Assembly: GCA_002316835.1 (NCBI GenBank)
Contig: DCEG01000001.1
Coordinates: 1-5,118 of the forward strand
Length of the DNA: 5,118 bases
Source of the DNA: Bacteroidales bacterium UBA1035
Lineage (GTDB): Bacteria; Bacteroidota; Bacteroidia; Bacteroidales; Dysgonomonadaceae
Reading direction: 5' to 3'
The position numbers and the translations under genes are program-made. Position 1 is the first letter of the stretch, and each line of letters opens with the position of its first letter. Below are positions 1 through 5,118 of this stretch, in pieces. The notes beneath the pieces were generated by a model, which was not told the DNA's origin, did no database searches, and saw nothing but the letters and a program-made list of their open reading frames with translations.

Positions 1-953
1 GGGATAGAATCGTTTTCAATATAGCTGATGGGATAAATATCGGAATCGATGTATACGGAAATAAACTCCACGCTATCTTTGTTAACATCCTTATAGGTTT
101 GCTTGAGGGATTGAATCGTTTCGCGGGAATCTATTCCTGTGGTTGAGATGAAAGACAACAGGAGGTATTTTCCCCGGTAATCGTACGATTGTATGGTATC
201 GCCAGATTTATCTACCAGCCTGAAGTAGGGCATAGATGCTCCTTCTACGGAACGGTTGATTTTTTCGGAGTAGGCCTTCAGGTTCAACCCCATTTTCGAT
301 TTCAGGATGTCTCCCTGCATGTATTCCAATACGCGGCTGAGCCCTTTCGGATTTTCAGAGTTGGCAAAAAATTCGTTGATAAGAATCAGGCTCGACATTC
401 TCGTGGGATTTTTTTTGACTTGCTCTTCAGCATTTAAAGCCAACTCCTGGTTGAAAGAGTTGATCTTGGCTATTTCGTCAGCATTAGCCAAAATCCTATT
501 GTTCGATGTGGGGTTTGATTCTTCTTCTTTCAGGTTACGAAGCAAAAGTGTGCGTTGTTGAAGCAGTTCTTTATTTGATTCTTTAAACAACGTGAGGTCA
601 TTGTTTATTTCGTTTCCGTTTACTTTGATTAAATCGGACAGTTTTGCATCCCCTTTGATGGAAATGTTATCTGTCGGATCGGCAAAAACCATGACCGAAG
701 AGCTTTGGTTATTGAAATACAACGAAAATACAGTAAGGGTATCTATGGTATTTTTATACGTAAATCTGCCGTGTTTATTGCTCATGATGGTATCGATGGC
801 AAGGGTATCTCCGGCGAAATACGAAATAAGAACCTGAGGATTTTCCAGACTGGAGATATCACCTTTAAGCACAATCTCATTTTCGTTGTTTTTACAGGAA
901 AACAACAATAACGTGCAGATAATGATTAATATGGACAACTTTACAAACTTCAC
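1..953 (-). CDS. DUF4369 / thioredoxin-like lipoprotein, C-terminus cut off by window edge
   Basis: An open frame of 317 codons runs off the left edge. I start it at GTG (953-951): an in-frame TGA lies nine codons upstream with no better start between, and the first downstream ATG (codon 57) would remove the signal peptide. Residues 1-20 are a type II signal peptide, with a basic start, a hydrophobic core and the lipobox L-F-S-C, so Cys20 should be lipidated and the protein membrane-anchored outside the cytoplasm. Residues about 27-102 resemble DUF4369 (G-D-I near 31, H-G-R-F near 61-64, A-D-P near 91). A charged, probably helical linker follows. From about residue 237 (E-G-A-S-M-P, then Y-R-G-K-Y-L-L-L-S-F) it reads as the start of an AhpC/TSA-TlpA-like thioredoxin fold. 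Where family members have W-C-x-x-C-R, this has T-G-I-D-S-R (residues 272-277), and the only cysteines visible are 13 and 20, both in the signal peptide. The fold call is family knowledge; the lack of thiol-redox activity is inferred. Substrate or partner is unknown. Confidence 0.85.
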   Translation of the reverse strand, partial: MKFVKLSILIIICTLLLFSCKNNENEIVLKGDISSLENPQVLISYFAGDTLAIDTIMSNKHGRFTYKNTIDTLTVFSLYFNNQSSSVMVFADPTDNISIKGDAKLSDLIKVNGNEINNDLTLFKESNKELLQQRTLLLRNLKEEESNPTSNNRILANADEIAKINSFNQELALNAEEQVKKNPTRMSSLILINEFFANSENPKGLSRVLEYMQGDILKSKMGLNLKAYSEKINRSVEGASMPYFRLVDKSGDTIQSYDYRGKYLLLSFISTTGIDSRETIQSLKQTYKDVNKDSVEFISVYIDSDIYPISYIENDSI

Positions 954-1047
954 TCGATTGATTTTTTTGTTTCTTCTAACTCAGTTTTACCTTTTCCTGA
1001 TTTTCCAACTGTTTTTTTCAAAAAAATAGTAAAAAGTTGAAAGTTGA

Positions 1048-1055
1048 CAAAGATA
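1048..1055 (-). promoter_or_regulatory. Candidate -7 box (TATCTTTG) for the DUF4369 lipoprotein gene
   Basis: Read on the minus strand the site is TATCTTTG, a full match to the Bacteroidota -7 consensus TAnnTTTG. It lies about 95 bases before the GTG start, giving a leader of roughly 85-90 nt. No TTTG-like -33 element is visible at the usual 19-21 base spacing, so the call rests on the -7 box and its position. Confidence 0.45.
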
Positions 1056-1157
1056 AGGATTAATTTTAATAATTCTATATATTTTCACATATTTTTAATA
1101 CTTTTTATAAAATCACAGAAATGGTTTTGATTGCAGCAAAAAATCATTTTATTTAAT

Positions 1158-1165
1158 TAGTTTTG
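1158..1165 (+). promoter_or_regulatory. Candidate -7 box (TAGTTTTG) for the glycosyltransferase gene
   Basis: TAGTTTTG matches the Bacteroidota -7 consensus TAnnTTTG and sits 24 bases before the ATG at 1190. A start of transcription near 1171 would leave a leader of about 20 nt, which includes a 10-base perfect palindrome AATTGCAATT (1172-1181). The -33 region is poor: the nearest TTG (1131-1133) is 24 bases upstream. The box overlaps the in-frame TTG at 1163, which supports translation starting at 1190 instead. Confidence 0.45.
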
Positions 1166-1189
1166 TACTGTAATTGCAATTTCACGAAC

Positions 1190-2179
1190 ATGAATTTTTC
1201 TGTTGTCATCCCTGTTTATAACCGACCGGAAGAAGTTGACGAACTTTTAGACAGCTTAACCCGGCAATCCAGCAAAAACTTCGAGGTGATTATTGTTGAA
1301 GACGGATCTTCTGAGAAATGCGATGGTATTGTTAGGAAATATATATCGCTGCTGCCAGTCATTTATTTCGAAAAACCTAATTCCGGTCCTGGGCTGACCC
1401 GAAATGCAGGTGCTGAAAAAGCAAAGTACGACTACTTTATTTTTTTTGATTCAGATTGTATTATCCCCGAACACTACATGGAGTATGTCTCTTTTTACCT
1501 GGAAAGGAATTTTGTTGACGCCTACGGTGGCCCTGATAATGCATTGCCTTCATTTACAACGGTACAGAAAGCCATAAATTATTCAATGACCTCTTTTTTT
1601 ACTACCGGAGGTATTCGGGGTGGGAAAAAATCGATGGATAGGTTTCATCCCCGTAGTTTCAACCTGGGGGTCTCCAAAAAAGCGTTCGAGGCACTTGGCG
1701 GATACGGTAAGATGCGTTTTGGCGAAGATATCGATTTCAGCCTACGGCTGCTTGAAAGAGGATTTGGAACGGCACTTATTCCCGAAGCATATGTTTATCA
1801 TAAACGTCGGTCGACCTTCAAGCAGTTTTTCAAACAAGTGTACAATTCTGGAATAGCCCGGATCAATTTACATCTGGCACACCCGGGTTCATTGAAATTT
1901 GTGCACTTTCTCCCGTCGTTCTTCGTAATGGTAATGGTTCTTTCCCTGCTTTTATCTATTTTTTTCCCGATCGTCGTCCTTGTTCCAGTATTATACAGCT
2001 TGCTGGTACTGATCGACTCAACCGCAAGAAACAACTCGTTGAAAGTTGGGTTTTCGAGCATTGCAGCTGCCTGGACGCAACTTTTTGGATACGGTGCAGG
2101 ATTTATGTCGGCATTATGGAAACGATTAATGCTAAAAAAAGGAGAATTTAACGCTTTTGAAAAAAAGTTTTATGAGTAA
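1190..2179 (+). CDS. Family 2 glycosyltransferase with C-terminal membrane segment
   Basis: This 329-residue protein should transfer a sugar from a nucleotide-sugar donor to an acceptor glycan or lipid at the cytoplasmic face of the inner membrane. The GT-A fold motifs are in order: V-V-I-P-V-Y-N-R-P (5-13), V-E-D-G-S-S (36-41), N-S-G-P-G-L-T-R-N (64-72), the metal-binding D-S-D (87-89), a G-G-Y-G-K stretch (170-174) and the G-E-D (178-180) expected to hold the catalytic base. Residues about 241-274 are very hydrophobic with a central proline, enough for one or two membrane helices, and 286-308 is a weaker hydrophobic stretch. I use ATG at 1190: a frame open to TTG at 1163 would add nine residues (three of them Cys or Asn-Cys type) before the normal family N-terminus and would overlap the promoter box. 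It is alone, not in a polysaccharide cluster here, so donor and acceptor cannot be named. The family call is firm; the product is unknown. Confidence 0.93.
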   Translation: MNFSVVIPVYNRPEEVDELLDSLTRQSSKNFEVIIVEDGSSEKCDGIVRKYISLLPVIYFEKPNSGPGLTRNAGAEKAKYDYFIFFDSDCIIPEHYMEYVSFYLERNFVDAYGGPDNALPSFTTVQKAINYSMTSFFTTGGIRGGKKSMDRFHPRSFNLGVSKKAFEALGGYGKMRFGEDIDFSLRLLERGFGTALIPEAYVYHKRRSTFKQFFKQVYNSGIARINLHLAHPGSLKFVHFLPSFFVMVMVLSLLLSIFFPIVVLVPVLYSLLVLIDSTARNNSLKVGFSSIAAAWTQLFGYGAGFMSALWKRLMLKKGEFNAFEKKFYE

Positions 2180-2192
2180 TAATTCCGTTAAT

Positions 2193-2852
2193 CTAAATCT
2201 TCTCTCCGTAGGCCAAATCGCCAGCATCGCCAATCCCCGGTACGATATAAGAGGATTCATTTAATTCCGGATCAATGGCCGCGACCCATATAGTGGTCTT
2301 ATCTTCAGGAAAATGCTGGGTGCAATAATTCACAGCCTGCTGGCTGGCAATAATGGATGCAATATGAATTTTTCGGGGTGTTCCCTTCGTTAGTAAAGCT
2401 CTGTACGTCAGTTCCATGCTGCTTCCTGTGGCCAGCATTGGATCGGTAAGGATAAGCGTTTTTCCATCAATACTGGGCGAGGCAATATATTCTATATGAA
2501 TATCAAACGATTGATGCCCTGTTTCCTTATACTTCCGGTAAGCCGATACAAAGGCGTTTCCGGCACAATCGAAATAGTTAAGTACGCCGTGATGATAAGG
2601 TAATCCTGCCCGAAGAATGGTGCCGATAACAATCTCTTCATCGGGAACAGAAACTTCTGCCACATCGAGTGGGGTAGTTACGGAAATTGTCTTGTAACTT
2701 AAGTCTTTACTGATTTCATAAGCCATTATTTCGCCAATCCTTTCTAAATTTCTACGGAATCTGAGCCTGTCGTTTTGGATGGTTATGTCTCTTATTTCAC
2801 GGACAAAAGAATTCAGGAGTGAGTTGTTTTTCGAAAAATCAATTACATTCAT
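2193..2852 (-). CDS. upp: Uracil phosphoribosyltransferase (UPRT)
   Basis: It makes UMP and pyrophosphate from uracil and PRPP (EC 2.4.2.9), the pyrimidine salvage step in the cytoplasm. The 219-residue length is close to the bacterial norm of about 208-220. Visible landmarks are the I-L-R-A-G-L-P segment (79-85), the PRPP-binding loop D-P-M-L-A-T-G-S-S (137-145) and the uracil-binding C-terminus Y-I-V-P-G-I-G-D-A-G-D (202-212), then L-A-Y-G. The N-terminal part (R-F-R-R-N-L-E-R-I-G-E, 31-41) is the type found in Bacteroidota. The ATG at 2852 is the natural start, and a good promoter lies about 45 bases upstream. It is transcribed divergently from pckA and converges on the glycosyltransferase gene with 13 bases between stops. 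No partner such as a uracil permease is seen in the window. It appears intact, with all key motifs present. Confidence 0.96.
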   Translation of the reverse strand: MNVIDFSKNNSLLNSFVREIRDITIQNDRLRFRRNLERIGEIMAYEISKDLSYKTISVTTPLDVAEVSVPDEEIVIGTILRAGLPYHHGVLNYFDCAGNAFVSAYRKYKETGHQSFDIHIEYIASPSIDGKTLILTDPMLATGSSMELTYRALLTKGTPRKIHIASIIASQQAVNYCTQHFPEDKTTIWVAAIDPELNESSYIVPGIGDAGDLAYGEKI

Positions 2853-2894
2853 TGTTGTAATAACAAATTGTTCATACTATCTTTTTTCGAGAAA

Positions 2895-2925
2895 CAAAGG
2901 TAATATTTTTAGTTCCAACGATAAA
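2895..2925 (-). promoter_or_regulatory. Candidate promoter of upp (-33 TTTA, -7 TACCTTTG)
   Basis: On the minus strand TACCTTTG (2902-2895) matches the Bacteroidota -7 consensus TAnnTTTG. TTTA (2925-2922), three of four bases of the -33 TTTG, sits exactly 19 bases upstream. Transcription would begin near 2888 and leave a leader of about 36 nt before the ATG at 2852. Confidence 0.6.
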
Positions 2926-3001
2926 CATTTTCATTGTTTTTTTGTTTCATTTACTTGAGTGTTTTTTTGTACAGAAAAGAAATTTGGGTTTAAATAGCAA
3001 T

Positions 3002-3025
3002 AATTAAAGAAATTTTTCTTTAATT
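3002..3025. promoter_or_regulatory. 24-base inverted repeat, possible operator upstream of the pckA promoter
   Basis: Two perfect 11-base arms, AATTAAAGAAA (3002-3012) and TTTCTTTAATT (3015-3025), are separated by TT. The repeat ends just before the pckA -33 region, and its centre would lie about 50 bases before the predicted transcription start, a place where activators often bind. It is not followed by a U tract in either direction and lies between divergent promoters, so a terminator is unlikely. Which protein binds, if any, is unknown, and AT-rich DNA makes such palindromes less surprising. Confidence 0.4.
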
Positions 3026-3027
3026 GC

Positions 3028-3058
3028 TTTCTTATCTCAACTTAATTAATTATTTTTG
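3028..3058 (+). promoter_or_regulatory. Candidate promoter of pckA (-33 TTTC, -7 TATTTTTG)
   Basis: TATTTTTG (3051-3058) matches the Bacteroidota -7 consensus TAnnTTTG, and TTTC (3028-3031), three of four bases of TTTG, lies 19 bases upstream. Transcription would begin near 3065, leaving a long leader of about 100 nt before the ATG at 3169. Confidence 0.55.
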
Positions 3059-3063
3059 TCGCC

Positions 3064-3098
3064 GTTTTAGGATATCATTGATGTTTTAGGATGTTATT
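3064..3098 (+). repeat. Tandem 16-base direct repeat in the pckA leader, 19-base period
   Basis: GTTTTAGGATATCATT (3064-3079) and GTTTTAGGATGTTATT (3083-3098) agree at 14 of 16 bases and are separated by GAT. They begin at about the predicted transcription start of pckA, so they could be a two-site protein-binding region or a duplicated leader element. Function unknown. Confidence 0.6.
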
Positions 3099-3152
3099 CA
3101 CAAGTTAAACGGTTTGAGCAGATAGAGATTTATTCACATAATTATATTCACA
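3094..3152 (+). repeat. Three TATTCACA elements in the pckA leader (DnaA-box-like)
   Basis: TTATTCACA occurs at 3094-3102 and 3130-3138, and ATATTCACA at 3144-3152, all in the same orientation. The first two fit the general DnaA-box consensus TTATNCACA exactly; the third differs at the first base. The first overlaps the end of the second GTTTTAGGAT repeat unit. Whether DnaA or another protein uses them is not known; they could equally be a regulator's direct repeats. Confidence 0.5.
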
Positions 3153-3168
3153 AACAATTATTATTAAC

Positions 3169-4767
3169 ATGGCAAATTTAGATTTAAGCAAGTATGGAAT
3201 TGTAGGTAACTTTGAAATCCTTCACAATCCAACTTACGAAGAGTTATTTCAGGCGGAAATTGATCCGGCCAATGAAGGTTTTGAAAAAGGCGTGTTGACT
3301 TCAACCGGTGCAGTAGCAGTAGATACCGGAAAATTTACCGGCCGCTCGCCCAAAGATAAATTCATCGTAATGGACGACACTACCAGAGACACTCTTTGGT
3401 GGGACGGTACCATCAACCGTCCCACTACTCCTGAGGTGTTCGACCATTGCAAAAATCTCGTGACGACTCAGCTTTCAACAGCTAAGAAACTGTATGTTGT
3501 TGATACATTCTGCGGCACCAACGAAGATACCCGTATGAAAGTGCGTTTTGTGATGGAAGTAGCCTGGCAGGCACACTTTGTTACCAATATGTTTATCCGT
3601 CCTTCGCACTATGAACTGGCACACTACGGCGAGCCTGATTTCGTTTGTTTGAACGGTTCTAAAACCAGCAATCCAAACTGGAAGGAACAAGGCCTGAACT
3701 CAGAAGTATTTACTTTGTTCGACCTTACCCGCAAGATGCAGGTAATCGGCGGTACCTGGTATGGAGGTGAAATGAAAAAAGGTATTTTTGCCCTTATGAA
3801 CTATTATTTGCCATTGAAAGGTATTGCTTCTATGCACTGCTCGGCTAACGTAGGTACAGAAGGAGACGTAGCCATTTTCTTCGGGCTTTCGGGAACGGGA
3901 AAAACGACTCTTTCAGCGGATCCGAAGCGTTATCTGATCGGTGACGACGAGCACGGCTGGGATGATCACGGAGTATTCAACTACGAAGGTGGTTGCTACG
4001 CCAAGGTTATTGATCTGGAGAAAGACAAAGAACCCGATATCTGGAGAGCTATTCGTCGCGATGCATTGCTGGAAAACGTAACTGTCCTTCCTGACGGAAC
4101 TCCCGATTACTCCGCTGCCGCTTCAAAAACAGAGAACACACGTGTTTCTTATCCTATCTATCATATCAGTAAAATTGTTTCTCCATCGCGCGCAGGACAT
4201 GCGAGTAAAATCATTTACCTGTCAGCTGACGCGTTTGGCGTATTGCCCCCGGTATCCATTTTGGATAAGAATTCAGCTCAATATCACTTCCTCTCCGGCT
4301 TTACTTCAAAGCTAGCTGGAACCGAACGTGGTATCACCGAGCCAGTTCCTTCGTTCTCTCCCGCATTTGGTGAAGCGTTCCTGACTCTGCATCCGACTAT
4401 GTACGCAAAAACATTGATTGGAAAAGCACAAGAACACAATGCCAAAGTTTACCTGGTAAACACAGGCTGGAACGGAACAGGGAAACGCATCTCTTTGAAG
4501 AATACACGTGCCATCATTGACGCCATCATCGATGGTTCAATTGAAGAAGCTGAAACCATTCACATTCCTATTTTGAATCTGGTTGCTCCTACTGCATTGA
4601 ACAATGTGGACACTGAAATTCTTGACCCGCGCAATACTTACACTGATGTTGCCGAGTGGGAAGCAAAAGCCAAATCGCTTGCGGCTAAATATATCAAGAA
4701 CTTCGAGCAATATTGCGACAACGACGATGCGTTGGCGTTAGTTGCGTCAGGACCGCAATTGGACTAA
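3169..4767 (+). CDS. pckA: Phosphoenolpyruvate carboxykinase (ATP)
   Basis: It interconverts oxaloacetate plus ATP with PEP, CO2 and ADP (EC 4.1.1.49) in the cytoplasm. In many Bacteroidota it is thought to work mainly in the CO2-fixing direction, feeding the succinate/propionate branch. The 532 residues match the family norm (about 525-540). Visible sites are G-R-S-P-K-D-K (58-64) for substrate binding, G-E-M-K-K-G with the metal-ligand lysine (K204), the active-site histidine in M-H-C-S-A-N (H223), the P-loop G-L-S-G-T-G-K-T-T (239-247), the kinase-2 metal site G-D-D-E-H-G-W (258-264), the N-T-R-V-S-Y arginine (R325) and the adenine-side N-T-G-W-N-G-T-G-K-R stretch. Every catalytic residue I can check is present. 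The start M-A-N-L-D-L-S-K-Y-G is the usual Bacteroidales N-terminus. It has its own promoter and a strong terminator, so it is probably monocistronic. The repeats before it suggest regulation. Codons are more C/G-ended than in the neighbours, as expected of a highly expressed gene. Confidence 0.98.
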   Translation: MANLDLSKYGIVGNFEILHNPTYEELFQAEIDPANEGFEKGVLTSTGAVAVDTGKFTGRSPKDKFIVMDDTTRDTLWWDGTINRPTTPEVFDHCKNLVTTQLSTAKKLYVVDTFCGTNEDTRMKVRFVMEVAWQAHFVTNMFIRPSHYELAHYGEPDFVCLNGSKTSNPNWKEQGLNSEVFTLFDLTRKMQVIGGTWYGGEMKKGIFALMNYYLPLKGIASMHCSANVGTEGDVAIFFGLSGTGKTTLSADPKRYLIGDDEHGWDDHGVFNYEGGCYAKVIDLEKDKEPDIWRAIRRDALLENVTVLPDGTPDYSAAASKTENTRVSYPIYHISKIVSPSRAGHASKIIYLSADAFGVLPPVSILDKNSAQYHFLSGFTSKLAGTERGITEPVPSFSPAFGEAFLTLHPTMYAKTLIGKAQEHNAKVYLVNTGWNGTGKRISLKNTRAIIDAIIDGSIEEAETIHIPILNLVAPTALNNVDTEILDPRNTYTDVAEWEAKAKSLAAKYIKNFEQYCDNDDALALVASGPQLD

Positions 4768-4777
4768 GCTTTACCGG

Positions 4778-4828
4778 CTGAATAAAAAATCCCGCTTCCT
4801 TTCGTGAGAGCGGGATTTTTTTATTCAG
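4778..4828. terminator. Rho-independent terminator, probably bidirectional (pckA and DUF1080 gene)
   Basis: The core AATCCCGCT (4788-4796) pairs with AGCGGGATT (4809-4817) around a 12-base loop. The stem extends through A6/T7 tracts to CTGAAT/ATTCAG at the base (4778-4783 and 4823-4828), with one unpaired T. The T tract follows the GC stem on the plus strand and the mirrored A tract gives one on the minus strand. It sits 11 bases after the pckA stop and 12 bases after the stop of the opposing gene. Confidence 0.92.
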
Positions 4829-4839
4829 TCCAAAGAAAG

Positions 4840-5118
4840 TCAATCGTCCAGTTTCATTATCTCCACTTTTCTAAAATCAATGGGATGCCCTTCGCTTTGA
4901 AGTGAGATGGTCCCTTTTCTCAGCATTTTATCGCCATCGTTCATCACGATGAGTTTGGCGTAGGTCGCATCTCTTTCGTCCAACTGAGGGCGGTTGTACT
5001 GCAAAACCGTATCACCGTTGATGATATGACTGATAATATTGTTTCCCCTGACTTCTACTTCGGCCGTTATCCAATCTTCACCATAAAAGTTTTCTGAGGA
5101 AGAGTTGATGCAATGATC
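4840..5118 (-). CDS. DUF1080 / 3-keto-disaccharide hydrolase-like protein, C-terminal fragment
   Basis: The last 92 residues of a protein whose beginning lies beyond the right edge; the TGA stop is at 4842-4840. The fragment reads as the C-terminal half of the DUF1080 (PF06439) concanavalin-like fold: W-I-T-A-E-V-E-V-R-G-N (16-26 of the fragment), I-N-G-D-T-V-L-Q-Y (33-41), and the closing strand pair with the family hallmark G-T-I-S-L-Q-S-E-G-H-P-I-D-F-R (69-83). Proteins with this domain are common in Bacteroidota and Planctomycetota; characterised members act on 3-keto-glycosides, and they are often exported. Export, catalytic residues and any extra domain cannot be judged because the N-terminus is missing. 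It converges on pckA and shares the terminator between them. The domain call is by recognition of these motifs. Confidence 0.82.
   Translation of the reverse strand, partial: DHCINSSSENFYGEDWITAEVEVRGNNIISHIINGDTVLQYNRPQLDERDATYAKLIVMNDGDKMLRKGTISLQSEGHPIDFRKVEIMKLDD

Larger units (their letters stand above)
2853..3168. other. AT-rich divergent control region between upp and pckA
   Basis: This 316-base stretch has no plausible gene. It holds, from left to right, the upp promoter (minus strand), a T-rich stretch, a 24-base inverted repeat, the pckA promoter, and a pckA leader of about 100 nt with two kinds of direct repeat. Each is entered separately. I see no riboswitch-like or tRNA-like fold and no attenuator hairpin with a U tract in the leader. 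Confidence 0.8.

Noticed and set aside
189..911. Four overlapping plus-strand open frames of 68-84 codons
   Set aside because: They lie antisense to the continuous minus-strand lipoprotein frame, overlap each other in different frames and show no recognisable motifs.
1008..1030. Self-complementary stretch with T7 and A7 tracts in the lipoprotein gene's leader
   Set aside because: The stem is almost wholly A-T with a mismatch on the transcribed strand; too weak to call a terminator or regulatory hairpin.
1620..2061. Open frames in other frames inside the glycosyltransferase gene, one on each strand
   Set aside because: They are covered by a gene with full GT2 motifs, and their translations have no recognisable domain.
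2853..3168. Replication origin, because of AT-richness and DnaA-box-like sites
   Set aside because: Only two exact boxes and one near match, no dnaA, dnaN, gidA or similar neighbour, and the region is explained as a divergent promoter region.
3064..3168. Riboswitch or RNA thermometer in the long pckA leader
   Set aside because: I could not find a convincing set of stems or a known aptamer core; the leader is AT-rich with direct rather than inverted repeats.
3249..3690. Two minus-strand open frames inside pckA
   Set aside because: Shadows of a strongly coding, highly conserved gene.
1..5118. Mobile element, CRISPR array, toxin-antitoxin or defence system
   Set aside because: No transposase or integrase motifs, no spaced repeat array, and no small gene pair; all substantial coding space is taken by ordinary genes.

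Overview
The window looks like a piece of a Bacteroidales (phylum Bacteroidota) chromosome. Three things suggest this. The PckA and uracil phosphoribosyltransferase (UPRT) sequences are of the type seen in that group. A partial lipoprotein of the DUF4369/thioredoxin-like type, abundant in that phylum, is present. All four candidate promoters carry the Bacteroidota -7 box TAnnTTTG, and no clear Shine-Dalgarno sequences stand before the starts. Intergenic DNA is much more AT-rich than the genes. Placement below order is not attempted.

Layout from left to right: (1) 1-953, minus strand, 3'-truncated: a lipoprotein with an N-terminal DUF4369-like domain and the beginning of a thioredoxin/TlpA-like domain whose CxxC site is replaced by G-I-D-S. 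It starts at GTG. (2) 1190-2179, plus strand: a family 2 glycosyltransferase with a C-terminal hydrophobic segment, transcribed divergently from (1). (3) 2193-2852, minus strand: uracil phosphoribosyltransferase (upp), convergent with (2) with only 13 bases between them. (4) 2853-3168: a 316-base AT-rich divergent control region with a promoter for each flanking gene. It also holds a 24-base inverted repeat, a 19-base-period tandem repeat and three copies of a TATTCACA element. (5) 3169-4767, plus strand: ATP-type phosphoenolpyruvate carboxykinase (pckA), complete. (6) 4778-4828: a strong, nearly symmetric hairpin terminator. (7) 4840-5118, minus strand, 5'-truncated: the C-terminal end of a DUF1080 (3-keto-disaccharide hydrolase-like) protein, convergent with pckA.

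The genes look like separate transcription units rather than one pathway. PckA is central carbon metabolism (PEP/oxaloacetate interconversion, important in succinate-producing anaerobes). UPRT salvages uracil using PRPP. The glycosyltransferase probably builds a surface glycan, and the two truncated genes are probably envelope or carbohydrate-related accessory proteins. I see no mobile element, CRISPR array, RNA gene or defence system. The most unusual sequence is the repeat-rich leader and promoter of pckA, followed by the thioredoxin-like lipoprotein that has lost its redox cysteines.
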